64,000 bases of DNA from Stutzerimonas stutzeri SDM-LAC (GCF_000235745.1 NZ_AGSX01000010.1:62001-126000), one strand, 5' to 3'. Counted from the stretch's first letter, positions 11,275 to 19,901 are shown. Program-made: numbers and translations. Notes: generated from the sequence alone by a model not told the origin.

Positions 11275-12035
11275 ATGTGCAATTCGAGCGAATTCAGCAA
11301 GCGGACAGCCATCGTTACGGGAGCCGGCACCGGCCTCGGCGAAGCAATCGTTGAGCGACTGTTCACCGCCGGCGCGAACGTGGTTCTTGCCAACCGGCAT
11401 CTCGAACCAGCACGCGACGTGGCGGCGCGTCTGGACCCTACCGGTGAACGAACCCTGGCGATTGCAACCGATGTACGCGACCACACCAGCGTCCGCGACA
11501 TGGTCAAGGTGACGCAGGACCGATTTGGCGGGGTGCACTTCGCCGTGAACAATGCGGGCATTACCGGGCCGCATGAAATGCCGTGTCGGAGCTGGATATC
11601 GACACCTGGCATGACGTCATAGAAACCGACCTGAGCGGTGTATTTTATGGGCTCAAGTATCAGGTGCCTGCCATTGTCGCCAGCGGCGGCGGCGCGATCG
11701 TCAACATGTCTTCGGCCAATGGCGTCGTCGGGATTGCAGGACTTTGCGCCTATACCGCGGCCAAGCATGGAATCATTGGCCTGACGAAATCGGTCGCCCT
11801 CGAAACGGCCGCGCAAGGCGTGCGCGTCTGCGCCGTTGCGCCCGGCTATGTCGAGACTCCCCGTATTCGCGAGGCGGGTGACGAGCTATTGCGCACGATG
11901 GCGATGGCCCATCCGGTAGGACGGACCGCAACGCGAGCGGAAGTTGCCGATCTTGTCGCGTACCTGCTTTCTGACCACGCCGCTTTTATCACTGGCAGCG
12001 TTCACCTTATCGACGGCGGCTACACCGCACGCTAG
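11275..12035 (+). pseudogene. SDR-family oxidoreductase, frameshifted
   Basis: Two adjacent frames together make one short-chain dehydrogenase of about 253 residues. The first (11275 to a stop at 11622) has the cofactor loop 'TGAGTGLG' and the 'NNAG' motif. The second takes over at about 11583 and has the catalytic serine strand 'NMSSANG', the Tyr/Lys pair in 'YTAAKHG' and the C-terminal 'DGGY'. One base is missing near 11581-11583, inside a run that should read CCN GTG. AGAGGA at 11263-11268 supports the start at 11275. Either the gene is dead or the base is an assembly error. The substrate is unknown. Confidence 0.85.
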
Positions 12036-12162
12036 TCAGTTCAAAATCAGTAGCACCATTAGGAGCGGGCTGGCAGTCTTCGCGTAATTTTCACGATCCG
12101 CCAGCATACTCTCGCTCCGCGCCCTGGCGCCCCAACTAACTTTCGGTCAAGGACACCTGCAG

Positions 12163-13311
12163 ATGTCTGCGGCGCCCCGCTCAATTGATGCCACATCACC
12201 CGTTGCCCGCCGCGCCACACGCGTCGGTTTTTTCATGGCGGGATTCGGTCTGTCCATATGGGCGCCGCTGGTCCCGTATGTGCGAGAGCGCATCGAGATG
12301 AGCGACGCACTGTTCGGCACGCTGTTGCTGTGCATCGGTATTGGCTCGCTGACCTGGATGCCGTTGTCCGGGTTGCTGGTGACCCGAAGTGGCATTCGTC
12401 CAGTGGTGCTGTCCAGCGTAGGGCTATTGCTTTTAGCACTGGCCGCCATGGCGCTCACCGAATCGATCTGGATCCTCGCTTTAGCGCTGTTCTGTTTCGG
12501 TGGTAGCCTCGGCGTTATCGATGTGGTGCTCAACATCCAGGGCGTGCTGATCGAGCGCGACACCGGCAAGCGACACATGTCGAACTTTCACGGCATGTTC
12601 AGCCTGGGATCGATCTGTGGCGCGCTGGCCCTCACCGGCGCGTTGACCCTAGGCCTCGCACCGGCGACCGGCACGCTGTTGATGATCGCTGCAATCGCTT
12701 TGGCCAATCTTGCCGTCGCATCTGGATTCCTCCGCGACAGGGCACCAGGCGGCGGCGTCGCTCTTATCCGCCCTACCGGCATAGTGCTATTGGTCGGCGC
12801 CATGTGTTTCGTTGTCTACCTGGCCGAAGGTGCAGTGCTGGACTGGAGCGCCCTCTACCTCACCGAGCACAAGGCACTGGAAACCGCCAAGGGCGGGCTG
12901 GGTTATGCAAGCTTCGCGCTGATGGTAACCATCGGCCGCTTCGCCGGAGCACCTGTGGTAAGCAGCCTGGGGACCGCGCGGGTAATCGGCTATGGCGGCC
13001 TCTTGGCGGGAATCGGCATCGGCCTGAGCATCCTGACCGAGCACTGGGGGTTCGCCCTCCTCGGTTACGGCTTGTGTGGTCTGGGCTGCGCAAACGTCTC
13101 ACCGGTACTGATTTCTTCCTTGAGCCGGCAGCACGACATGCCGGTGCATCAGGCCATCACCGCTGCGACCACCATTGGTTTTGCCGGCGTGCTTGCCGGC
13201 CCGGCCGTGATTGGCGTGATCGCTCACTATGGTTCGCTGACGCTCGCTTTTGGCCTGCTCGCGATGTTGTTGTTCGGACTCGCGCTAGGCAGTCGCCGCT
13301 TTAAAGAATAA
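12163..13311 (+). CDS. MFS transporter
   Basis: A 382-residue membrane protein with about twelve hydrophobic segments, an MFS-type arrangement. The N-terminal half has 'GFFMAGFGLSIWAPLVPY' and a charged loop after helix two ('VTRSGIRP'). It resembles the YbjJ/fucose-permease-like branch of the superfamily. The ligand cannot be assigned. AAGGA lies nine bases before the ATG at 12163. The gene is followed after 77 bp by the radical SAM gene on the same strand, so the two may share a transcript, though their functions look unrelated. Confidence 0.85.
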   Translation: MSAAPRSIDATSPVARRATRVGFFMAGFGLSIWAPLVPYVRERIEMSDALFGTLLLCIGIGSLTWMPLSGLLVTRSGIRPVVLSSVGLLLLALAAMALTESIWILALALFCFGGSLGVIDVVLNIQGVLIERDTGKRHMSNFHGMFSLGSICGALALTGALTLGLAPATGTLLMIAAIALANLAVASGFLRDRAPGGGVALIRPTGIVLLVGAMCFVVYLAEGAVLDWSALYLTEHKALETAKGGLGYASFALMVTIGRFAGAPVVSSLGTARVIGYGGLLAGIGIGLSILTEHWGFALLGYGLCGLGCANVSPVLISSLSRQHDMPVHQAITAATTIGFAGVLAGPAVIGVIAHYGSLTLAFGLLAMLLFGLALGSRRFKE

Positions 13312-13373
13312 GTGCCGCCGGGGCGGAGCCTGGCAATCTTCACCACACTACAGACCGAGCCTCGGCCTTTGGC

Positions 13374-13379
13374 TAGAAT
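13374..13379 (+). promoter_or_regulatory. -10 box very close to the next start codon
   Basis: TAGAAT ends nine bases before the ATG at 13389. If used, transcription would begin within about three bases of the ATG, giving a leaderless message. No ribosome site stands before that ATG. The -35 region is poor. Confidence 0.35.
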
Positions 13380-13388
13380 GCGCGCCCT

Positions 13389-14447
13389 ATGCGTATCCAA
13401 GACCTTCATCAGCAGCTCACCGAGATCGGCGCCAAGCCCGTCCACATCGGTCGGGTCACGCGTGCCTGGCTCAAAGGACAGGCGCTGGATGTCGGAACTC
13501 GTCACCAGAAAACCGAAGACTTTCTGCCTCTGTCAGTGCGCAACGGCCTGCCTGCGGTCAGCGACGCCTTGGACGGACTGGTTCGGCTTCGCTCCGAACA
13601 CCCAGGCGCCGATGGCTCGGCCCGCCTGTTGGTGGAGCTGGCGGACGGGCAGATGGTCGAGAGCGTGCTCTTACCTCGCGATGGGCTTTGCGTATCGAGC
13701 CAGGTGGGCTGTGCGGTGGGCTGCGTGTTTTGCATGACGGGCAAGAGCGGTTTGCTACGCCAACTCGGCAGTGCCGAGATCGTCGCCCAGGTCGCACTGG
13801 CGCGGCGTTTTCGCCCGGTCAAGAAAGTGGTGTTCATGGGCATGGGCGAGCCAGCGCACAATCTCGACAACGTGCTTGAAGCGATCGACCTGCTCGGCAC
13901 CGACGGCGGCATCGGCCACAAGAACCTGGTTTTTTCCACCGTCGGCGATCCGCGGGTGTTCGAGCGGCTGCCTCGGCAGAAGGTGAAGCCGGCGCTGGCC
14001 TTATCGCTGCACAGTACCGATGCCGCGCTGCGTCGTGCGCTGCTACCACAGGCTCCCGTGTTCGATCCCGCCGAACTGGTCGAACTAGGCGAGCGCTACG
14101 CCCGGCTGGTGGACTATCCGATCCAGTACCAATGGACGTTGCTCCAGGGCATCAACGACAGCCAGGACGAGATGGACGGCATCATTCGCCTGCTTCGCGG
14201 CAAGTTCGCGATCATGAACGTCATTCCCTACAACAGCCTCGATGACGACCAGTTTCAGCGACCCGAGGCGGATCGCATTCACCAGATCATGCGCTACCTG
14301 CACGAAAACGGGGTGCTAACCAAAGTACGCAATTCCGCCGGCCAGGATATCGATGGCGGTTGCGGGCAGCTGCGTGCACGCGCCGAACGCATCGTGCGCG
14401 ATCGCCGCCAGACCCCGCAAACATCCAGCCCAGAGCCGTTGCGCTGA
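13389..14447 (+). CDS. RlmN/Cfr-family radical SAM RNA methyltransferase-like protein
   Basis: A 352-residue enzyme of the RlmN/Cfr family, which methylates C2 or C8 of an adenosine in RNA using radical SAM chemistry. The 4Fe-4S motif CxxxCxxC is in 'CAVGCVFC', preceded by 'CVSSQVGC'. 'GMGEP' binds SAM, and the C-terminal 'DIDGGCGQL' supplies the methyl-carrying cysteine. It is shorter than RlmN and lacks part of the usual N-terminal domain, so it is likely a paralogue with another target. RlmN itself normally sits beside ndk, outside this window. A gene of this type precedes cysI in P. aeruginosa too, as I recall. Confidence 0.85.
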   Translation: MRIQDLHQQLTEIGAKPVHIGRVTRAWLKGQALDVGTRHQKTEDFLPLSVRNGLPAVSDALDGLVRLRSEHPGADGSARLLVELADGQMVESVLLPRDGLCVSSQVGCAVGCVFCMTGKSGLLRQLGSAEIVAQVALARRFRPVKKVVFMGMGEPAHNLDNVLEAIDLLGTDGGIGHKNLVFSTVGDPRVFERLPRQKVKPALALSLHSTDAALRRALLPQAPVFDPAELVELGERYARLVDYPIQYQWTLLQGINDSQDEMDGIIRLLRGKFAIMNVIPYNSLDDDQFQRPEADRIHQIMRYLHENGVLTKVRNSAGQDIDGGCGQLRARAERIVRDRRQTPQTSSPEPLR

Positions 14448-14561
14448 ACAAGTCGCGTATGCCGTTGTCCTAGCGCGATCCTGTCGAACCAAGCCCTCGA
14501 CGGATCGATACAGACGGCGGCGATCGCGCAACCATGCCCCACGGCGGGCGACGAGAACAGC

Positions 14562-15905
14562 ATGCATACAGTGGAACAATTGAAGCGCGGTGAGCTGACG
14601 GGCATCACCCGCCTCGACCTGTCTGAAGAGCTCGACACTTTCCCACAAGAAATCTTCGACCTGGCCGACAGCCTGGAAGTGCTCAACCTGTCCGGCAACA
14701 GGCTGAGCAGCCTGCCTGATGACCTGTCGCGCTTGCACAAGCTGCGCGTCCTGTTCTGCTCGGATAACCCGTTCACCGAGCTGCCCGCCTCGATCGGCCG
14801 CTGTCAAAATCTGGAGATGGTCGGGTTCAAGGCCTGTCGCATTCGCCACCTGCCCGCCGAAGCGCTGCCTCCCAAGCTGCGCTGGTTGATTCTCACCGAC
14901 AACCAGCTCGAAAAGATGCCTGACGAGATTGGCCACTGCAGCCGTCTGCAAAAGCTGATGCTCGCGGGCAATCGGCTGGCTGCCTTACCCGAAACGCTTG
15001 CCAACTGCCGCCAGCTGGAGTTATTGCGCATCGCAGCCAATCGCATGACCGCATTACCGCAGTGGCTGTTGTCCATGCCGTGCCTGAGCTGGCTGGCGTT
15101 CGCGGGAAATCCGTTCAGCGATGCGCTGGAGGCGCAAACCTTGGCACAGCACCCGCTGCCACCGGTCGACCGCGAACAGGTCATCCTCAGAGAAGTGCTT
15201 GGCCAGGGCGCGTCCGGCGTCGTTCACCGTGCTGATTGGCAAGCGCCTGGCCAACCTGTGCAAGCCATGGCGGCCAAGCTGTTCAAAGGCAACCTGACCA
15301 GCGATGGACTGCCACACAGCGAGATGGCGGCCTGCATAGCCGCTGGCGAACACCCCAACCTGATAGCCGTTGCCGGACCACTGGCCGAACGCACCGATGC
15401 GCTACCGGGCTTGTTGATGGCACTCATCGATCCGTCATACCAGGTGCTCGCCGGCCCACCGTCATTGGTGAGCTGCACTCGGGACTGCTACGCACCGGCG
15501 CAACGGTTTTCCATAGACCAATTGCTGCGGATCGCGACAGGTGCCGCTTCGGCGACCAGTCATCTGCATGCGCTAGGCGTCCTGCACGGTGACCTCTACG
15601 CGCACAACCTGCTGGTCGATTCGCGTGGCCAAACGCTGCTCAGCGACTTCGGTGCGGCCTCGTTCTTCGATCCAGACACCTCTGAGGGCCGGGCGCTGCA
15701 GCGTCTCGAAACCCGAGCGTTCGGCTGTTTACTCGAGGAGCTGCTGGCACGCTGCGACGCCCACGACCAAGCTGATTGCCTTATGTTTCTTGAGAGCATG
15801 CAGCGTCAATGCATGCAGGAAGACCCGAGCCAACGGCCCAGCTTCACCCAATTGGTCGACCAGTTAGAAGACCTGACGCCGCAACGGAGCGTTTCGGCCA
15901 GGTAG
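14562..15905 (+). CDS. Leucine-rich-repeat protein kinase
   Basis: A 447-residue soluble protein. Residues about 15-190 hold seven or eight leucine-rich repeats of the 'LPxxLxxLxxLxxLxLxxNxL' type. Residues about 205-440 form a eukaryotic-like kinase domain with the glycine loop from Gly214 ('GQGASGVV'), Lys239 in 'MAAKLF', the catalytic loop His342-Gly-Asp344 to Asn349 and the metal-binding Asp362 of 'DFG'. The loop reads HGD where most Ser/Thr kinases have HRD. All catalytic residues are present, so activity is likely. The LRR part probably binds the target. No phosphatase is nearby; a one-helix membrane protein follows. Confidence 0.88.
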   Translation: MHTVEQLKRGELTGITRLDLSEELDTFPQEIFDLADSLEVLNLSGNRLSSLPDDLSRLHKLRVLFCSDNPFTELPASIGRCQNLEMVGFKACRIRHLPAEALPPKLRWLILTDNQLEKMPDEIGHCSRLQKLMLAGNRLAALPETLANCRQLELLRIAANRMTALPQWLLSMPCLSWLAFAGNPFSDALEAQTLAQHPLPPVDREQVILREVLGQGASGVVHRADWQAPGQPVQAMAAKLFKGNLTSDGLPHSEMAACIAAGEHPNLIAVAGPLAERTDALPGLLMALIDPSYQVLAGPPSLVSCTRDCYAPAQRFSIDQLLRIATGAASATSHLHALGVLHGDLYAHNLLVDSRGQTLLSDFGAASFFDPDTSEGRALQRLETRAFGCLLEELLARCDAHDQADCLMFLESMQRQCMQEDPSQRPSFTQLVDQLEDLTPQRSVSAR

Positions 15906-15952
15906 TTGCATAAGTCACCGTCCATATCGCTCTCCGACGGCAACCTGACGCT

Positions 15953-16402
15953 ATGCTCGCTCCAAAACCAAAACCCGATAACGCCTCTGAACGCTACGCC
16001 AGCGCCTACGATAATGTCACGCTGGATCACGACCCGTTCGTGGTCGGACTCAAGGAACGACTCCCTGCCGAGCTGCGAGAAAGCTTTACCCCGCAGCAGC
16101 TGGACGCGTTACGCAATGCGTTCGCGACCCGCTCGTGGGCCAAGCACAAGCTCGATTGGCGCGGCACCTTCAGTCTGTGGAGCAGCCAGTATTATTTCGT
16201 ACTGGTTGGCGGGCGAAACAAGCGCAGCCTGAGCCGTGCTCAGCGGAGCCTGTCACTGGCGGCGAAGGCCGGCGCAATTACCGCGTTTCTGTTCTTCTCA
16301 GCGCTGGTAGGCCTGGTCGCTCTGTACCTGGTGAAGTCGGCACTCGGGATCAATCTGCTGCCAAATTACTCGCTGGGATTGTGGGACTGGTTCAAGGGCT
16401 GA
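15953..16402 (+). CDS. Small membrane protein of unknown function
   Basis: A 149-residue protein whose first 100 residues are hydrophilic and basic ('GGRNKRSLSRAQRS'), followed by one strong membrane helix at about 105-130 and a short tail. It starts 47 bp after the LRR-kinase gene on the same strand and may be co-transcribed with it. The N-terminal half would lie in the cytoplasm by the positive-inside rule, within reach of the kinase. The ATG at 15953 has no strong ribosome site. I do not recognise the family. Confidence 0.65.
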   Translation: MLAPKPKPDNASERYASAYDNVTLDHDPFVVGLKERLPAELRESFTPQQLDALRNAFATRSWAKHKLDWRGTFSLWSSQYYFVLVGGRNKRSLSRAQRSLSLAAKAGAITAFLFFSALVGLVALYLVKSALGINLLPNYSLGLWDWFKG

Positions 16403-16743
16403 TAGCCGGAAGGTAGCTCATGAGCATGATGCGGCTACAGCACGCTTCAATCGCCGATCAGGATCAGTTTGCTGGCAGCCGGATCACGGAAAACCTGACC
16501 GACGCTTTGCAGCCCTTTTCCGCCGTCACCCTCAAGGCTGTCCGGCAGTTTGGGTAGCTCCCGCCCGCTCGACGGCAACTGGCTGCTTCGCTGCGGTCAG
16601 TTGTTGGAGCAAATCCGTCTGGACGACCAGCGCCGCAATCAGTCCGCAGGCCTGACGATGCAATGGCTTAGCAGGTTATTGCGCCGATCTCTGCAGAAGC
16701 AGGAATGCTGACTAAACTTCAGGACAGCCCTACGGAGACAGTT
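16403..16743. other. Intergenic stretch with a possible gene remnant
   Basis: No convincing gene lies here. On the minus strand a frame is open from 16596 to a stop at 16447 (about 49 codons). It has protein-like composition ('LPKLPDSLEGDGGKG', 'DPAASKLILIGD') but no ATG and an in-frame stop just before it. It could be the decayed 3' end of a lost gene, or chance. Confidence 0.3.
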
Positions 16744-16962
16744 ATGAACGAAGACCGGCAACCCAAATCACTCACGCTACGACAGATGCTTCAAAGCATG
16801 CTGGCCGGCGCTTTAGGCGTGCAAAGCGGGAAAAACCGCGAACGGGACTTCAGCCACGGCAAACCCAGTCACTTCATTCTTCTCGGCGTCGGGTTTACCG
16901 TAGCGTTCATCTTGGTGATTCTGGGCGTCGTCAAGCTGGTGCTCTACCTCAGCGGCGTTTAA
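16744..16962 (+). CDS. DUF2970 family protein
   Basis: A 72-residue protein with an N-terminal amphipathic helix ('LTLRQMLQSMLAGALGVQSG'), a basic stretch with 'GKPSHFILLG', and one C-terminal membrane helix (about 48-68). This layout matches DUF2970, small inner-membrane proteins of proteobacteria with no known function. The ATG at 16744 follows GGAG at 16734-16737. The frame is open earlier, to 16705, but without a ribosome site. It stands alone, converging on a tiny gene on the other strand. Confidence 0.75.
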   Translation: MNEDRQPKSLTLRQMLQSMLAGALGVQSGKNRERDFSHGKPSHFILLGVGFTVAFILVILGVVKLVLYLSGV

Positions 16963-16984
16963 TCCGGTTCACTTAGGCCGTCTG

Positions 16985-17098
16985 TTACTGGTGACTCACC
17001 CAAAACACTGCTGTCGAGACCGCGAGCAGGATCAGAAAGAAGATCGCGGCGGCATCTGCACGGCTGTCACTGTCATGGCGTTTAAAATTGTCGGACAC
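16985..17098 (-). CDS. Tiny one-helix membrane protein, 37 residues
   Basis: A GTG at 17098 with AGAAGG nine bases upstream opens a 37-codon frame ending in TAA at 16985-16987. The first 17 residues are charged ('SDNFKRHDSDSRADAA'), followed by a clean membrane helix ('IFFLILLAVSTAVFW') and a short polar end. Ribosome site, charge distribution and hydrophobic pattern together make it likely real. It is divergent from cysI. I do not recognise the family; such small proteins often tune a membrane complex. Confidence 0.55.
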   Translation of the reverse strand: MSDNFKRHDSDSRADAAAIFFLILLAVSTAVFWVSHQ

Positions 17099-17325
17099 AG
17101 CGATATACCTTCTTGTTATGGATTGCATTGATTGCAGTTAAGCCCATACTCGCCGGTCCCTCAAGACCGCGCTTGAAATGCATTAAAAGCAGCGTTTCGT
17201 TCTAAACATATTCCCAAACATCACTTTTGCGCATAAACGCTAGCTGGTATCGTGCCGGCCTCCCATGAACGGGTGCGCGGCCGTGCGCGCAGAAGCTGTA
17301 GACAGCCTGAAATGACAGGACATTT
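17099..17325. other. Divergent regulatory region between the 37-residue gene and cysI
   Basis: This AT-richer stretch must hold the cysI promoter and that of the divergent tiny gene. A weak -35/-10 pair (TTTGCG, 16 bases, TATCGT) lies at about 17226-17253 on the plus strand. CysB would be the expected activator, but its sites are too loose to call by eye. Confidence 0.3.
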
Positions 17326-18984
17326 ATGTACGTATACGACCAGTATGACCAACACATCATCGAGGATCGCGTGCGTCAGTTCCGTGACCAGATTCGCCGC
17401 TATCTGGCGGGTGAACTGACTGACGCAGAACTGTTGCCTCTTCGCCTGCAGAACGGTCTGTACATTCAGCGCTATGCGCCGATGTTGCGCATGGCTGTGC
17501 CTTACGGACTGTTGTCGTCTACCCAGATTCGCAAGCTGGCGGATATCACGCGCAAGTACGACAAGGGCTATGCCCATATCAGTACACGGACCAACGTCCA
17601 GCTCAACTGGCCCGAGCTGGAGGATGTACCTGACATCCTCGCCGAACTGGCAACCGTGCAGATGCACTCCATCCAGACCAGCGGCAACTGCATCCGCAAC
17701 ACCACCACCGACCAGTTCGCCGGTGTGGCCAAGGACGAACTGATCGACCCGCGCCCCTGGTGCGAAATCATTCGCCAATGGTCGACCTTCCATCCGGAAT
17801 TCGCGTTTCTTCCGCGCAAGTTCAAGATCGCGGTCAACGGCGCCGTAAGCGACCGCGCTGCCATTGAAGTGCACGACATTGGTCTTGAAGCCGTCAAGAA
17901 CGACGCCGGTGAGCTGGGCTTCCGCGTGTCGGTCGGCGGCGGCCTTGGCCGTACGCCGATCGTAGGCAGCTTCATCAATGAATTCCTGCCGTGGCAGCAT
18001 CTGCTGACTTATCTCGACGCGATCCTGCGCGTTTACAACCGCTATGGCCGTCGTGACAACAAGTTCAAGGCGCGGATCAAGATTCTGGTCAAAGCGCTTA
18101 CTCCTGAAGTGTTCGCCGAGCGTGTGGAAGCCGAGTGGTCCTATCTGAAGGACGGCCCGAACACACTGACCGATGCCGAAGTCGCACGGATCAGCAAATT
18201 CTTCGTCGATCCAGCCTACAAGACAATTGAAGATCAGGATGAAGCGCTTGCTCAGCTGGAAGCCGAGCACCCCGGTTTCGCCCGCTGGCGCCAGCGTAAC
18301 GTGGTCGCTCACAAGAAGCCTGGGTACGCCGCTGTTACCTTGTCGCTAAAAAGCACAGGCGTCGCACCCGGTGATGTCACCGACAAGCAGCTCGACGCCA
18401 TCGCCGACTTGGCCGATCGCTACAGTTTCGGCGAAGTGCGTAACTCCCACGAGCAGAACATGATTCTCGCGGACGTTGAGCAATCGCAACTGTTCGAATT
18501 GTGGAACGAACTTCGCGAGCTTGGCGTTGCAACACCGAACATCGGTCTGCTTACCGATATCATCTGCTGCCCCGGCGGCGACTTCTGCTCGCTGGCCAAT
18601 GCCAAGTCGATACCTATTGCCGAAGCCATCCAGCGCCGCTTCGACGACCTGGATTACCTGTTCGACATCGGCGATATCGACCTGAACATCTCTGGCTGCA
18701 TGAATGCCTGTGGGCACCACCATGTGGGACACATCGGCATTCTCGGCGTGGACAAGAAAGGCGCCGAGTTCTACCAGGTTTCGCTCGGAGGCAGCTCCGG
18801 CCGCAACTCAAGCCTCGGCCAGATTCTCGGGCCGTCCTTTGCTCAGGATGTAATGCCCGACGTGATCGAAAAGATCATCGGCGTCTATGTGGAGCAACGT
18901 ACAGAAGATGAACAGTTTCTCGACACTTTCCGCCGTATCGGAATCGACCCTTTCAAGGAGCGCGTCTATGCAGCGAATCATTAA
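17326..18984 (+). CDS. cysI: Sulfite reductase hemoprotein
   Basis: A 552-residue siroheme enzyme of the nitrite/sulfite reductase family, which reduces sulfite to sulfide for cysteine synthesis. The duplicated ferredoxin-like half-domains and both siroheme domains are present. The 4Fe-4S ligands are Cys415, Cys421, Cys458 and Cys462 ('CPGGDFC' and 'GCMNAC'), in the expected Cx5C and Cx3C arrangement. No CysJ-like flavoprotein is nearby, so the electron donor may be ferredoxin or an unlinked reductase. The next gene (DUF934) overlaps its end, as in other pseudomonads. The window does not show a clear CysB site. Confidence 0.95.
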   Translation: MYVYDQYDQHIIEDRVRQFRDQIRRYLAGELTDAELLPLRLQNGLYIQRYAPMLRMAVPYGLLSSTQIRKLADITRKYDKGYAHISTRTNVQLNWPELEDVPDILAELATVQMHSIQTSGNCIRNTTTDQFAGVAKDELIDPRPWCEIIRQWSTFHPEFAFLPRKFKIAVNGAVSDRAAIEVHDIGLEAVKNDAGELGFRVSVGGGLGRTPIVGSFINEFLPWQHLLTYLDAILRVYNRYGRRDNKFKARIKILVKALTPEVFAERVEAEWSYLKDGPNTLTDAEVARISKFFVDPAYKTIEDQDEALAQLEAEHPGFARWRQRNVVAHKKPGYAAVTLSLKSTGVAPGDVTDKQLDAIADLADRYSFGEVRNSHEQNMILADVEQSQLFELWNELRELGVATPNIGLLTDIICCPGGDFCSLANAKSIPIAEAIQRRFDDLDYLFDIGDIDLNISGCMNACGHHHVGHIGILGVDKKGAEFYQVSLGGSSGRNSSLGQILGPSFAQDVMPDVIEKIIGVYVEQRTEDEQFLDTFRRIGIDPFKERVYAANH

Positions 18985-19468
18985 GGACGGCCAGGTCATC
19001 GACGAGACCTGGCACCTGCTGCCTAAGGACGTAACTCTGGACGGATTGTCCAACTGCGACGATCTGATCGTTCCGTATCAGCTGTGGCTTGATCATGCCC
19101 ATGCACTGAAGGCCCGCGATGGCGGGCTGGGGATCTGGCTGGATTCCGACGAAGCCGTGGAAGAGCTCGCTGACGATCTGGAGCACTTTCAGGTCATCGC
19201 GCTGAACTTCCCGGTCTTCACGGACGGACGGCATTACTCCAGTGCACGCCTGTTGCGCGAGCGTTACGGCTACAAAGGTGAGATACGCGCGATCGGTGAC
19301 GTGTTGCGCGATCAGCTGTTCTACATGCGTCGCTGCGGCTTTGACGCGTTTGCTGTGCGCCCCGACCGCGATCCGTATGAAGCACTGGAAAGCTTGAAGG
19401 ACTTCTCCGTCACCTACCAGTCTGCCGCTGACGAGCCGCTCCCGCTGTTCCGCCGTCGACAAGGCTGA
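18968..19468 (+). CDS. DUF934 protein paired with sulfite reductase
   Basis: A 166-residue soluble protein of the DUF934 family, commonly found directly after cysI in proteobacteria and presumed to help sulfite reduction. Its exact role is unknown. The ATG at 18968 lies inside the last codons of cysI (17-base overlap) and has AAGGAG at 18955-18960, so translation is probably coupled. A frame open further upstream, to 18887, is only the overlap with cysI. The sequence has 'LDSDEAVEELADDL' and a conserved aromatic/Arg-rich centre ('RHYSSARLLRERYGY'). Confidence 0.88.
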   Translation: MQRIIKDGQVIDETWHLLPKDVTLDGLSNCDDLIVPYQLWLDHAHALKARDGGLGIWLDSDEAVEELADDLEHFQVIALNFPVFTDGRHYSSARLLRERYGYKGEIRAIGDVLRDQLFYMRRCGFDAFAVRPDRDPYEALESLKDFSVTYQSAADEPLPLFRRRQG

Positions 19469-19541
19469 TTTGGCTGGTGTTGCAGTAGAAACCCTGCTCT
19501 TGCAGAGGCGCAAATCCTAGCCGCTCGGTGTTTAGCGGAAG

Positions 19542-19571
19542 ACGATGCCCCACATATATGGGGCATCGTCG
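19542..19571 (+). terminator. Terminator of the cysI-DUF934 unit
   Basis: GACGATGCCCCA and TGGGGCATCGTC form a perfect 12-pair stem with a six-base loop (CATATA), 73 bp after the DUF934 stop. It is followed by GTTTAT, a short T run. Confidence 0.75.
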
Positions 19572-19805
19572 TTTATGGGATACATCCAGGCGAAGGGCGC
19601 GAGCAGAGCGGCCGGTCCCGCCGACACTCGATGAGTTGGCCCAGAAGTCCATCTGGTGCGAATGATCGAGGCTTAGGTGGCAAAGCTGGACCTGTGCGCG
19701 TGAATTCAGCAACGCTCAGCCTCAACCAGCCCCAGCCGCAAATGCCGTCTGACCTATGGTCCGGCTGGCAAGCTCAACCGCGTAATGCGTTTTTTGGTTC
19801 TACAC
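19572..19805. other. Intergenic stretch between two hairpins, no gene seen
   Basis: Between the DUF934 terminator and the next hairpin I see no start codon with a ribosome site and no protein-like frame. A small GCG/GCG stem followed by six T residues at about 19776-19797 might end a short plus-strand RNA, but I cannot identify a promoter for one. Confidence 0.3.
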
Positions 19806-19843
19806 ACAAACAAGCGCCCCGATAAGTCGGGGCGTTTGTTTGT
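19806..19843 (-). terminator. Strong hairpin terminator of the 35-residue gene
   Basis: A 17-pair stem (one G-T pair) around the loop TAAG has a GC-rich core, CGCCCCGA/TCGGGGCG, flanked by A/C- and T/G-rich arms. It lies 59 bp past the stop of the minus-strand small gene and is long enough to work in both directions. Confidence 0.75.
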
Positions 19844-19901
19844 CACAGCGGTGTATGCAGCGAGGTTTTCAAACAGCCTGTTTTCGGTGGGATCTTTGTA
19901 C

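Noticed and set aside
17221-18312. A 363-codon open frame opposite cysI
   Set aside because: Shadow of cysI, whose motifs are complete on the plus strand; no domain in the antisense product.
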